This document shows, one piece after another, positions 18,051 to 25,645 of a stretch of 64,000 nt of DNA. The position numbers and the translations under genes are program-made. Below the pieces are notes generated by a model, which saw only the letters and a list, made by a program, of their open reading frames with translations, was not told the DNA's origin and searched no databases. How positions within the stretch are numbered: the stretch's first letter is position 1; the number at the start of each line of letters is the position of its first letter. This DNA comes from Phycisphaerae bacterium (GTDB taxonomy: Bacteria > Planctomycetota > Phycisphaerae > UBA1845 > Fen-1342), in contig JANQNU010000051.1 in the NCBI GenBank assembly GCA_028279405.1, positions 1-64,000 on the forward strand, read 5' to 3'.

Positions 18051-18978
18051 GGGCCTCCCTCGCGGCGGGTTGGCAAGCTCGCGTGTCATTGACGATCGCC
18101 TGCAAGATGGCGCGTCCGACGTCGATCTGCACTGCGTTGCCAATCATCGTGGCGACGTCGGTAGGCGACCCGAAGAACACATAGTCATCCGGAAAGCCCT
18201 GGAGCGAAGCCAACTCCTGCCACTCGAATTGCCGCTTTCCGGTCGGCAGCTCCGGCGCCTCGACGAGCACCTCGCCGTCCCGCCGGCTGCCGTGTTGCAT
18301 GACGGTGGGAGCCTTTCGGGCAGGATCCGCGCGGAGCGCTGACCCCGGGTTCTCCGTCCAGTTGCCCGTAACGAGCTCGCGATTGATCGATTGTCGGCCG
18401 ATTCGGTACGGGCCCCGACGCAGGTAGTCGCCCAGTACGCGACGGTCGAAGCTGGTGCCCAGCCAAGCCGATGGCGGTGGGAACTCGCCGACGTAGACTC
18501 GCTTACGTCGCTGACCGCACCAGAACTTGGCATCGAGGATCAAGCGGGGAACATCGAGCGGGATCTCGCCTTCCAGTTGCACCACATCCTCGAGGCACCA
18601 CCAGCGAGGCTCGATTCCGCGAGCAATGGCCAGGCACGCATCGACGAGTTTGCGGCCGGCGTCCAGCTCCTGCGGCTTGGGTTTCACAAGGCGGCGGTAT
18701 CTGCTCAACCACTGGCATGGAATCCCGCCGAGGATGAGGTCGACGTCGCTGTGTCGTTTAACCAACTCGGCCGCGACACCGTCGGCCGCTAGGTCGACCT
18801 GGTGGACCTCGGTCTCCGGGTGGTTGAGCCGGTACGTCTCGCAGGCCGCATCCCAGTGGTCGTAAGCGGCAATGATCTGAATGGGGAGGCCGCGTGCCGC
18901 AACCGCCCAACCTCCAGCGCCTGCGCAAATGTCGATCGCGGTGATCTCCACTTCGCTATTCCTCGTCGTAGACTTCAT
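18043..18978 (-). CDS. DNA (cytosine-5) methyltransferase
   Basis: A 311-residue C5 methyltransferase. Motif I is AIDICAGAGGWAVA, motif IV is GGIPCQWLS with the catalytic Cys, motif VI is CLEDVV in place of ENV, motif VIII is QRRKRVYV and motif X includes MIGNAV. The target-recognition region is short. No cognate nuclease is adjacent, so it is an orphan phage enzyme, likely used to evade host restriction or adjust gene expression. A GTG at 18951 with a good GAGGAA is an alternative start that would reduce overlap with the upstream gene. Confidence 0.9.
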   Translation of the reverse strand: MKSTTRNSEVEITAIDICAGAGGWAVAARGLPIQIIAAYDHWDAACETYRLNHPETEVHQVDLAADGVAAELVKRHSDVDLILGGIPCQWLSRYRRLVKPKPQELDAGRKLVDACLAIARGIEPRWWCLEDVVQLEGEIPLDVPRLILDAKFWCGQRRKRVYVGEFPPPSAWLGTSFDRRVLGDYLRRGPYRIGRQSINRELVTGNWTENPGSALRADPARKAPTVMQHGSRRDGEVLVEAPELPTGKRQFEWQELASLQGFPDDYVFFGSPTDVATMIGNAVQIDVGRAILQAIVNDTRACQPAAREAHA

Positions 18979-19924
18979 CCAGGGGGTTGGTGTTGTCGGG
19001 CTTTCGGGCCTCGCCGTGGATCCGTCGGGTCCGGGCCCGTCCTCGGTCCATGTATGCCGCGCTGAACAGATAGCGGCGCGCCCGGACGTTCGAGGCGAAC
19101 ATTGCCCCGCGGTCCTTCACTGTCGACTGATAGAGGCATTGCTCGGCCAGCGCCACGAAGTTGTCCCAGTCGTGCTCACTGCGTGTGACATAGCCCGCCC
19201 GCAACGCCAGCTCGAACAGCTGCCGCAGCCCCGCGTCGCTCTTGAGCTTCTCCACCGTGACCCGGCCCAGGTCCTTGCTGACCCCCATCTTCTTACCAGG
19301 AGCGCTTCTTGTACCCCAACCAATTGGTGTCTCTTTAGAGACCCCATTGGTTTTAAAACCAACGCGCGCGTAGGGCGCGCAATGCCCCCCTGGCAGGGTC
19401 TGAGGCGGTCTCGGAGCGCGGTGACCGCGGTGACCGCGCTCTCGGAGCGCGCTCCCGTACTCCCTGCTAGTTGGGCATCCCACCATGGATGGATGGATTG
19501 GATTGGGTGGATGGACGGCATCTGTGGCCGCCTGCCGCGGGGCATTCGTAGCGGCCTCCGCGGGTGGATGGTCCAGGACGGTTGTTCCGGTCCCAGTGGA
19601 TGGTGGATGGGCGGGAATGCGGACAATGCGAATGGGGCCGCCACCGCGGCGGCCTTCACCCTCGAGCTCGATCAGATGCGCGGCCCGTAGCGAGTGCCAA
19701 TGGGCGCGGATGGTGTTGCGGCTGCAGCCACGTACTGCAGCAACGTCGGTAAGGCTGAGCGGACCGTAGAGCGATCCGTCTCGCTGTGGATCCAGGAAGC
19801 CGCCGATGGAGCGCAGCGTCTGCTGCAGGGCATCCGTCAGCCTCAGAAAGGCTGCCGCAGCGGCAATGCCCCGCGGCAACTCAGGACGCTGCGGCTCCAC
19901 GTAATGGACGACTCGGCAAGTCAT
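18956..19924 (-). CDS. Phage replication-type winged-helix protein
   Basis: A 322-residue protein. The N-terminal part has a helix-turn-helix (SLTDVAAVRGCSRNTIRAHWHSL) ending in a beta wing (LIELEGEGRRGGGPIRIVRI). A Pro/His-rich linker (about 105-190) follows, then a helical C-terminal part with LRQLFELALRAGYVTRSEHDWDNFVALAEQ. The layout resembles phage replication initiators or replisome organisers (gpO-like), but I cannot assign it firmly. It overlaps its upstream neighbour by four bases. Confidence 0.5.
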   Translation of the reverse strand: MTCRVVHYVEPQRPELPRGIAAAAAFLRLTDALQQTLRSIGGFLDPQRDGSLYGPLSLTDVAAVRGCSRNTIRAHWHSLRAAHLIELEGEGRRGGGPIRIVRIPAHPPSTGTGTTVLDHPPAEAATNAPRQAATDAVHPPNPIHPSMVGCPTSREYGSALRERGHRGHRAPRPPQTLPGGHCAPYARVGFKTNGVSKETPIGWGTRSAPGKKMGVSKDLGRVTVEKLKSDAGLRQLFELALRAGYVTRSEHDWDNFVALAEQCLYQSTVKDRGAMFASNVRARRYLFSAAYMDRGRARTRRIHGEARKPDNTNPLDEVYDEE

Positions 19925-20271
19925 TCGTGATCGCCGGCCTCGTCGAGTGTCATCTGGCGCGGGTCGTACGGGCTTCCCTCACTGAATGAGGCCTTGCCCC
20001 CGCGGGCCTGCGGCAACAGCTTGTACTGCGGGCTGGCCTGTGTCGGCAGCTTCGCCTGCGCCTTCACCTTGCAACCGATCTCTGAGAGCCCGTGCCGGGC
20101 ATCCTGGATCGGCTCGAGCTCGATGTTGACGGCGACGACGCGCTTCTGAGTGTCGTTCGGCCGCTCCTGGATGTCGGCGATGCAGCGGGCGATCTCGAAG
20201 TCGATCGACAGGGCGGCCCGACCGTTGTCGAGGCTGGGAAGGCTCGCGATCGAAAATGGACGTTGACTCAT
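19921..20271 (-). CDS. Hypothetical early protein
   Basis: A 116-residue protein with strands around VVAVNIELEPIQDARHGLSEIGCKVKAQAKLP and a disordered tail. No family recognised. It lies between recT and the replication-type gene with tight spacing and may be an accessory recombination or ssDNA-binding protein; that is only context. Confidence 0.6.
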   Translation of the reverse strand: MSQRPFSIASLPSLDNGRAALSIDFEIARCIADIQERPNDTQKRVVAVNIELEPIQDARHGLSEIGCKVKAQAKLPTQASPQYKLLPQARGGKASFSEGSPYDPRQMTLDEAGDHE

Positions 20272-20301
20272 ACATCGACTCCTTTCGTTGGTGATTGCGG
20301 G

Positions 20302-21033
20302 CTATGTGAACGCGCCTTCCTTCTGCGGCGCGCCGTCAAACAGCGCCTCTTGCGGCGCCGGGTCTTCCACTTGCTGCGGCTCAGGGTCGGGCTCTGGTGT
20401 GGGCGCGGCTTCGGCCTGTGCAGCTGCCAGCCGGCTCTCGAGGCTCGCCGTGCGTTCGCCGTCGGCTTCGACCACGGACGATTGAACGGTCTTTGCATCC
20501 ACGATCGCGCGGCCTTCGTCTTCGTCGTAGATCCCGCCGAATCCGAACGCGAGCCGGGCACACTGGATGTACGCCTTGTGACGGAGCATCCGGTGCGGCC
20601 ATTGCTTCCACGGATCAGTAGGGCGGCAGCACTCCGAGAAGTGTTCGGTCACGACGATCGGCTTGTCGCGGTCCTTGCGGTACATGCGGCAGGTGACCGA
20701 GATCGGCCGACCCTTGTCGTCACAGGCCTCTTCGAAGTCGACGCCGTTGAACTGGGCGTGTTCGTTGACGATGCGGGCCCAGCCGTCGATACCGACGATC
20801 GGGACGATCCCGCCGCCGCGGCCGACGAACGCATGGATTTCGCGCGTGAGCGGGTTGAGGCCGTACTCGTTGGCGACGATCGCGATCGCGGCAAGCTGCG
20901 CGTCAGTGACCTCCTTGGCGAGAACGGTCGCCTTCATCGCTTCGGTCAAGGCACGCTTGTCCACCTTGAGCCGTTGCGCCATGGCAGCGATCGCGCTGCC
21001 GTTGTGTGTCGTGGCCATTTCACTGGTTGCCAT
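20302..21033 (-). CDS. bet: RecT/Bet-family single-strand annealing protein
   Basis: A 243-residue protein. Key blocks are AIAIVANEYGLNPLTREIHAF, GGIVPIVGIDGWARIVN, MYRKDR...VVTEHFSECCRPTDPWKQWPHRMLRHKAYIQCARLAFGFGGIYD, all diagnostic of the lambda Bet/RecT group. A Gln/Pro-rich tail follows. It pairs with the YqaJ exonuclease directly upstream (14-base overlap), forming a lambda Red-like recombination module. Confidence 0.93.
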   Translation of the reverse strand: MATSEMATTHNGSAIAAMAQRLKVDKRALTEAMKATVLAKEVTDAQLAAIAIVANEYGLNPLTREIHAFVGRGGGIVPIVGIDGWARIVNEHAQFNGVDFEEACDDKGRPISVTCRMYRKDRDKPIVVTEHFSECCRPTDPWKQWPHRMLRHKAYIQCARLAFGFGGIYDEDEGRAIVDAKTVQSSVVEADGERTASLESRLAAAQAEAAPTPEPDPEPQQVEDPAPQEALFDGAPQKEGAFT

Positions 21034-21898
21034 TGGGCACCTCCGTCAAATCCTTCTTCCAAGTCAGCCGGCGCGCGGATCCCGCCTTGCGGACTGACTC
21101 CTTCCACGAGTAGGGCATGTACGTGAATCCGCCCGCTTCGCTGCAGCAGGCCTCCGCGTCGCCCATCGCCGTCAGCAGCTCGGCCATCGCGGCCTTCTTG
21201 TGCTTGTCGGCTTCGCGCGCGGCTTCGTTCGCTTCGCGGTACGCGGTGATGAGCGTCGCCGGCACGTCAGCGTATGAGCCCGGGCGGCGCTTGATGCGTT
21301 TGAGTGTCTCGACAGCAGCCGGCGAAAGCGGCTGGGCGGGGCGCCCCGACAGCACCCCGTCCCAGAACGCCGACGCCGAGTCAATGATCACGGTGCACAC
21401 CGCTTCCGATCGGCGGACACGGAACAGCTGGAACCCCCGGCCGCCGATGAGCGCCGCGACGTGGCACGTTTCGCGCTCGGTGCAGAGCATCTGTACTTGG
21501 CCCTGGATGTTTATGTGGTCCGGGATCTGATCGGTGCCCGGCTCGCCCCATTCTTCATTGCGGGCCCAGTGCGTGATCCCGCTGGTCTTCGCTTCGACCG
21601 GGTCACCGCTCTCCATCAGCAGCGCGTCGCAGTTGCTGAACAGCGGGGAGCCCTTGAGCGAGCGGTACTGGCCGCGCTTGATCTTGCCGAGCTCCTGCTC
21701 CGCCCATGACAGCACGCCGGCCTCGAGGAAGTTGCCAGTCTTCATCGCTTCGTTGATCTGGAGCGGCTCTAGGTCCTGCGTCTTCTCGATGAAGACGTCG
21801 CCGGCAGTGCGGTAGGGGTCCACCCCGAGGATCGCTGCCATATCGCTGGCGCCGATGCCCTTGCGGCGACGTTCGCGTTGTGCTTCGGTGATCGGCAT
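21020..21898 (-). CDS. YqaJ-family viral recombinase exonuclease
   Basis: A 292-residue nuclease. The N-terminus RRKGIGASDMAAILGVDPYRTAGDVFIEK is the YqaJ signature, followed by MKTGNFLEAGVLSWAEQELG, the metal ligand Asp in FSNCDALL and the PD-(D/E)xK pair PVEAKTS. HINIQGQVQMLCT and VAALIGGRGF follow. It digests one strand of double-stranded ends to feed the annealing protein encoded downstream. Start set at the ATG preceded by GGGGAC; a GTG 21 bases upstream is possible. Confidence 0.92.
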   Translation of the reverse strand: MPITEAQRERRRKGIGASDMAAILGVDPYRTAGDVFIEKTQDLEPLQINEAMKTGNFLEAGVLSWAEQELGKIKRGQYRSLKGSPLFSNCDALLMESGDPVEAKTSGITHWARNEEWGEPGTDQIPDHINIQGQVQMLCTERETCHVAALIGGRGFQLFRVRRSEAVCTVIIDSASAFWDGVLSGRPAQPLSPAAVETLKRIKRRPGSYADVPATLITAYREANEAAREADKHKKAAMAELLTAMGDAEACCSEAGGFTYMPYSWKESVRKAGSARRLTWKKDLTEVPNGNQ

Positions 21899-21965
21899 CA
21901 GTTGTCCCCAGCTCCCCACGCTCGGGGGCCTCCAATACGGCCCCGGAGTTGGAGGGGATCGTGAT

Positions 21966-22250
21966 TCATGGATCCGGCCAGTCGACTGCGTCGAGCTTGT
22001 CCTTGGCGCGTTCCGTCTTTGCGAGCTTGAGCCCCCACTTGTAGGCCGACATCGCGAACGAGATGGCCGCGAACGGGTTCGCGACCGCCATGAACGCGAT
22101 GAACTCCCACGCCGCAGAAGCCTGCCGATACCACGCCGTGCGGTTGATCCCCATGCGGCGGGCGGTGTCCGAGGCCGGGATCTGCTCCACCTTGAGGGCG
22201 AAGCGGAACGCCTCCGCCGGCGACTGCTGGAGTCCTGGTTTCAACGTCAA
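21966..22250 (-). CDS. Small HTH-like hypothetical protein
   Basis: A 94-residue protein. PASDTARRMGINRTAWYRQASAAWEF looks like a helix-turn-helix of resolvase/terminase-like type, followed by a hydrophobic helix FMAVANPFAAISFAMSAY. No family recognised. Same operon direction as the recombination genes. Confidence 0.5.
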   Translation of the reverse strand: MTLKPGLQQSPAEAFRFALKVEQIPASDTARRMGINRTAWYRQASAAWEFIAFMAVANPFAAISFAMSAYKWGLKLAKTERAKDKLDAVDWPDP

Positions 22251-22378
22251 ACCTCACTTCGCAGGGCCTCCATGCAGCGCGGTGCGACTTTGCGACAAAA
22301 ATCTCTGACGGAGCGCTTCGCGCGACAGGGCGCGACAACGCGCGACAAACCCGGTTTGAAACCGAGGGCACGTCGTTG

Positions 22379-22675
22379 CTACGGTGAGTTCATGGAAGGC
22401 TGCTCCTCAATGACCATGCAACGAGAAGCCGTAGCGATTCCGATGGCGGCGAACTCAAGCAGCGCGCGGATCGCCATGTCGGGCGCCGAACGAACTGCAT
22501 CGACGTTTCGTGCGGATGTGTCGCGAATGACCTGGGCGACGGCGTCGTCGAACTCGTGCGAGCGTTGCGCGCCACGACTCAACATGCGCACGGCGCGGTC
22601 GACCCGAGATTTGACCGTTCGACCGTCAGCAAGGGCACAGAGCCCCATTCCCTCCAGGACGTGCATGCTAGTCAC
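22379..22675 (-). CDS. Hypothetical early protein
   Basis: A 98-residue, mostly helical protein (SRVDRAVRMLSRGAQRSHEFDDAVAQVIRDT). No family recognised. It overlaps the end of the upstream small gene by eight bases, which supports it being real. Confidence 0.45.
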   Translation of the reverse strand: MTSMHVLEGMGLCALADGRTVKSRVDRAVRMLSRGAQRSHEFDDAVAQVIRDTSARNVDAVRSAPDMAIRALLEFAAIGIATASRCMVIEEQPSMNSP

Positions 22676-22892
22676 CGCTCACCCCGTGCGCGTCCGCGCG
22701 ATTAACCCGCCGGCGGCTTCGCGTTCTCTTCCACCGCTTGAACTCGGTCGATTGCCGAATGAGCTTCGCGGCGAAGAACGACGCGGAGCCGTGCTCCGTG
22801 CGGTTCTCAAACAGGAAGTCCAGTACGTCGCGGTATTCACCGTTCCGCTGATTCGTTCCGATGTGAAGTGCTTTCATCATTGTCGGCACCAA
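22668..22892 (-). CDS. Small hypothetical early protein, probable first gene of the early operon
   Basis: A 74-residue protein with YRDVLDFLFENRTEHGSASFFAAKLI and a strongly basic C-terminal half. No family recognised. Two or three in-frame start codons lie close together (Met1, Met5 and Met6). It is the most upstream leftward gene before a divergent spacer, so the leftward early promoter should lie in 22893-22972. Confidence 0.45.
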   Translation of the reverse strand: MVPTMMKALHIGTNQRNGEYRDVLDFLFENRTEHGSASFFAAKLIRQSTEFKRWKRTRSRRRVNRADAHGVSGD

Positions 22893-22972
22893 GATAAATC
22901 AAGGTATCAGGAATGGCAAGGTTTTTCTTCTTTTTTCCTGGATTGCGTGTGCAACAGGAAGGGTGACGATTC
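22893..22972. promoter_or_regulatory. Divergent control region
   Basis: An AT-rich spacer in GC-rich DNA between a leftward and a rightward gene, with TTTTTCTTCTTTTTTCC on the plus strand. It should carry the early leftward promoter, but I cannot place -35/-10 boxes with confidence. Confidence 0.4.
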
Positions 22973-23269
22973 GTGGTTATGGCAGCCAAAAGCAAGAAGA
23001 ACCTCGAATTGCCGGACAAGATCATCGAACTTCTGGAGGCGGAGCGCGCCGTCGGGCCGAGCATGGCCAAGACGATCTCGGCCGCCGTTTTCTGGTACTT
23101 CGAGCACCTCGACGCTGCGGACCGCGAATTCGCCCGACTCGAATGTGAGGCATGGCTCGCCGACGAAATGTCCGACGCGATTTCCCAACGGATGTCTGCC
23201 ATCCTGCTGGAGAAGTTCGGGGAACGAGATAAAGCCCGTAAGAAGGCAAAGAAGAGCAGGAAGAAGTAG
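22973..23269 (+). CDS. Small basic protein, possible ribbon-helix-helix regulator
   Basis: A 98-residue protein. KNLELPDKIIELLEAERAVGPSMAKTISAAVFWYFEHLD reads like an RHH-type N-terminal region with a preceding Lys-rich arm, and the C-terminus is Lys-rich (DKARKKAKKSRKK). GGAAGGG lies eight bases before the GTG start; an ATG six bases on is an alternative. Divergent from the early operon, so it could regulate it. Confidence 0.5.
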   Translation: MVMAAKSKKNLELPDKIIELLEAERAVGPSMAKTISAAVFWYFEHLDAADREFARLECEAWLADEMSDAISQRMSAILLEKFGERDKARKKAKKSRKK

Positions 23270-23283
23270 GGGGTTCCTTCGAA

Positions 23284-23370
23284 TGGCCCCCGCGGGAGTC
23301 GAACCCGCGGACCGCCAGCGGCACCCCGGCTTATGAGGCCGGCACATGACGGTCGTCCCGCGACGGGGTC
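23284..23370 (-). tRNA. tRNA-like element with CAT anticodon and long variable arm
   Basis: An anticodon stem CCGGC/GCCGG with loop CTCATAA and a perfect T arm GCGGG-TTCGACT-CCCGC are clear. The D arm can be drawn as GCGG/CCGT. Between anticodon and T arms lie 17 bases that can form a GCCGC/GCGGT hairpin. The acceptor stem pairs only five of seven positions (GACCCCG with GGGGGCC). It may be a degenerate or unusual phage tRNA-Met. Confidence 0.5.
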
Positions 23371-23526
23371 GTATGGGCTCGGCGCCGACCGCGGGCGTGG
23401 TCACGGTGCAGCGCGCGAGCCGCCGAATCGTGCAGCCCGGCGCACGACTCGGATTCAGAGCAGGGAAGCGGTGCGCGCCCTTGTGGGTTGGCGCGACGCG
23501 CACCGCAGGAGGGGGAGAAGCGTGAG

Positions 23527-23766
23527 TCATTGAGAGGCCCCCGGGTCAGCCGCGTCCTGGACATCGGACATCGCCACGTGCAGTCCACTCAAAGCAAAGC
23601 CGCAGACGATCTTCAGAGTGGCGTCATCGAGCGCCCGGAGTAACTGGGGTTCGAGCACGTCCGCGAGGACGCCGGGTTCATCGAGCTTGGCCACGTACTC
23701 GGCCAGCACAGCCCGAAGTTGGTCGTGCTTGGCAGTGAGCGCGATCATGAGGTCGCTGTGCGTCAT
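23527..23766 (-). CDS. Small hypothetical protein
   Basis: A 79-residue, mostly helical acidic protein. Its start overlaps the stop of the RHH-like gene by four bases, so the two form a small operon, the usual layout of a toxin-antitoxin or regulator pair. No toxin fold recognised. Confidence 0.5.
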   Translation of the reverse strand: MTHSDLMIALTAKHDQLRAVLAEYVAKLDEPGVLADVLEPQLLRALDDATLKIVCGFALSGLHVAMSDVQDAADPGASQ

Positions 23767-23966
23767 CGCCTCGGCGCCGCCTGGGTCGTCTGCTTTGGAA
23801 GCTCGATGCCGCGAGCCTTTACGAAATCGTCGATGAGCATCTGCATGAGCGACCAGTACGGCACGTATCCGAGAGAGGCCCGTACAGCCTCAAGCCTCGC
23901 TTTGTCTTCACGCCGCAACGGGACCGTGGTGTCCTGCCGCTCTGGCCTCTTTGGGTTCGCAATCAT
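23763..23966 (-). CDS. Ribbon-helix-helix-like DNA-binding protein
   Basis: A 67-residue protein: DTTVPLRREDKARLEAVRASLGYVPYWSLMQMLIDDFVKARGI has the strand-helix-helix rhythm of RHH regulators. Its start codon lies inside one of two direct repeats that could be its operator. Upstream gene of a coupled pair with 23527-23766. Confidence 0.6.
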   Translation of the reverse strand: MIANPKRPERQDTTVPLRREDKARLEAVRASLGYVPYWSLMQMLIDDFVKARGIELPKQTTQAAPRR

Positions 23967-24019
23967 GTCAATGAAAATACATTCAACACATCGCCGATGT
24001 CAATGTAAATTCAATCAAC
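23964..24019. promoter_or_regulatory. Paired direct repeats, candidate operator of the accessory island
   Basis: CATGTCAATGAAAATACATTCAAC (23964-23987) and GATGTCAATGTAAATTCAATCAAC (23996-24019) match at 19 of 24 positions, 32 bases centre to centre (three helical turns). The patch is AT-rich and lies between the divergent RHH-like gene and the rightward island genes, so a protein bound here could control both. Confidence 0.55.
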
Positions 24020-24052
24020 TTTGTGAATTCGCATAAGTCTCCCAGCAGTAGC

Positions 24053-24463
24053 ATGTTACGTATGGCACGAAGGAACCCCGAAGAAGTGACGCGGTCAGAG
24101 CAGACGATCCATGCTCACGTTGGAGCCGATTGGAAGCGGCGGTGGGTCGCTCAATTGGGCGGTCTTTCGACAGCTGAGCTGATTCGAAAGCTGATCGAGT
24201 TCCTTGAGGGATGTGACGAACTGGAGAGAACGATTGTTCTCGGGTCGGTCAGGGATCCAGAGTATCAGATAGGCGTTGCCGAACTGGTGCTTCGACGCCG
24301 CGCCGCGGAAGGGGACAAGCTTGCCCAGGACGCACTCGGCTACGCTGCCAACGCGCGCGAACTCCGCAAAGAACGCGAAGCTGACGACATGACCGCGGCC
24401 GAAGAAGACGAGTACTTCATCAGCGGCAAGAAGCCGAAGCGCAAATCGAATAAAAAGGCTTGA
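24053..24463 (+). CDS. Hypothetical protein, first gene of the TIR cassette
   Basis: A 136-residue protein: a WKRRWVAQLGGLSTAELIRKLIEFLE helical region, a middle helical block (YQIGVAELVLRRRAAEGDKLAQDALGYAANARELRKERE) and a charged C-terminus MTAAEEDEYFISGKKPKRK. The C-terminal 25 residues recur in the degenerate copy at 25313-25396. Twenty-five bases separate it from the TIR gene. Function unknown; the coupling suggests a partner or regulator of the TIR protein. ATG at 24062 is an alternative start. Confidence 0.6.
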   Translation: MLRMARRNPEEVTRSEQTIHAHVGADWKRRWVAQLGGLSTAELIRKLIEFLEGCDELERTIVLGSVRDPEYQIGVAELVLRRRAAEGDKLAQDALGYAANARELRKEREADDMTAAEEDEYFISGKKPKRKSNKKA

Positions 24464-24488
24464 TCGCCTCCCGCACGAAGGAGGGGCC

Positions 24489-25316
24489 ATGTCAGAGAAT
24501 CAGGCGAGCAGTGAATTCAACGTCTTCGTTAGTTGGTCGAAACCTACAAGTAGGAGCTTGGCATCCGCGATTAGCGAATGGTTGCCAAATGTGGTTCCTC
24601 TGGCTCGGCCGTTCTTCTCAGATGACGACATTCAGAGTGGATCGGTTTGGTTTAGTGAGATTCTGGACAAGCTGAAGAGTGTTCGGGCGGGGGTGCTATG
24701 CGTTACGAGGGAGTCATCGATAGGGCCGTGGTTCAACTTCGAGGCTGGAGCGATGGCCGGCCTCGGGCTCAAGGTTTGCCCTGTGCTTTTTGGCGTTAGT
24801 GAGCGTCAGCTTGGGACGCAGCTGTCGGGATTCCAATCTACGCCATTCGAGCATGGAAAGATGCTAAAGCTTGCGCTAGATTTGAACGACTATCTCGGTC
24901 CACAGAAGGCGCTGGAATCAGCCGTCGAGAACTCGTTCAAGGCTTGTTGGCCGAATCTCGAGAAAGCGTTCCAGGAGATCATGGCGGTGGCCCCGGAACA
25001 GCACTCACCTGAGCGAGGAATCGAAGATCAGATTGGCGAGCTCTTAGATGGAGTGCGTGTCCTCGTGCGGCGCCAGAAGCGGGACGACGAAGAGAAACAG
25101 ATGCTTCGCGAGATGGATGCACGGATCCTCGCAGCAGGCTCTGCATTCAAAACCGACTGGGAGGAGAAGATACAGCGGCTTGTCAATCGCGGCGGGGCTG
25201 CCAATAGGGCGATCGAGCAAGTCAAGAGACAGAACGAAACTCTCGTTAAGAAGCTTGAAGAGCTGACGCAGCACGGAGGCACCTCGAAGCAGCCGGACCA
25301 GGAGCCGAGGACATGA
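24489..25316 (+). CDS. TIR-domain protein with C-terminal coiled coil
   Basis: A 275-residue protein. The N-terminal 130 residues form a TIR-like fold: FNVFVSWSKPTSRSLASAI as strand A and helix A, FFSDDDIQSGSVWFSEI as the BB-loop region, AGVLCVTRESS as a core strand, then PWFNFEAGAM, where Glu85 matches the catalytic Glu of NAD-cleaving TIRs. The rest (about 160-265) is helical and heptad-like. Known bacterial TIR proteins of this kind deplete NAD on phage infection (Thoeris, TIR-STING, others); activity here is inferred. Start preceded by GAAGGAGGGG. Confidence 0.8.
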   Translation: MSENQASSEFNVFVSWSKPTSRSLASAISEWLPNVVPLARPFFSDDDIQSGSVWFSEILDKLKSVRAGVLCVTRESSIGPWFNFEAGAMAGLGLKVCPVLFGVSERQLGTQLSGFQSTPFEHGKMLKLALDLNDYLGPQKALESAVENSFKACWPNLEKAFQEIMAVAPEQHSPERGIEDQIGELLDGVRVLVRRQKRDDEEKQMLREMDARILAAGSAFKTDWEEKIQRLVNRGGAANRAIEQVKRQNETLVKKLEELTQHGGTSKQPDQEPRT

Positions 25317-25396
25317 CGCCGGCCGAAGAGGATGAATACCTGATCAGCGGCAGAAAGCCGAAGCGGCCCAAAGTGAAGCGGAAGAAGGGCTCGTAG
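25313..25396 (+). pseudogene. C-terminal remnant of a second copy of the cassette's first gene
   Basis: ATG at 25313 opens 27 codons reading MTPAEEDEYLISGRKPKRPK..., nearly the same as the C-terminus of the 24053-24463 product (MTAAEEDEYFISGKKPKRK...). Its start overlaps the TIR stop (ACATGA). It is what remains of a duplicated gene whose 5' part is gone. Confidence 0.7.
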
Positions 25397-25414
25397 CCGC
25401 GCGAAGGAGGGGCC

Positions 25415-25645
25415 ATGTCGGAGAATCAAGCGAGCAGCGACCGTAACGTATTTGTGAGTTGGTCGCAGCCGACCGGCTGTGCGCTGGCGCCTGAGATCAA
25501 TACGTGGGTTCGTCGAGTACTCCAGCGCGCGAAGCCACTCTACTCCCCCGAGATCAAGCTCGGCCAGCATCTCCGGTGTCGATCTCTCAGGGACAACGAG
25601 CTTCATCAGCAAGAAAGGGGGCGGGGTGATGAGCAACAAGCTTGA
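25415..25645 (+). pseudogene. Truncated second TIR gene
   Basis: The ribosome site and first 50 codons copy the TIR gene at 24489 (GGAGGGGCCATGTC, MSENQASSxxNVFVSWSxPT), then the TIR fold ends after about 50 residues, before the BB loop and catalytic Glu, and runs into an unrelated tail (RSLRDNELHQQERGRGDEQQA). It is not a working TIR protein. Confidence 0.7.

Noticed and set aside
21855..23336. A 493-codon plus-strand open frame in the early region
   Set aside because: It overlaps yqaJ and several small leftward genes, changes composition along its length and has no recognisable domain.
23284..23370. An intron-containing tRNA
   Set aside because: The extra bases lie in the variable region, not in the anticodon loop, so a long variable arm explains them better.
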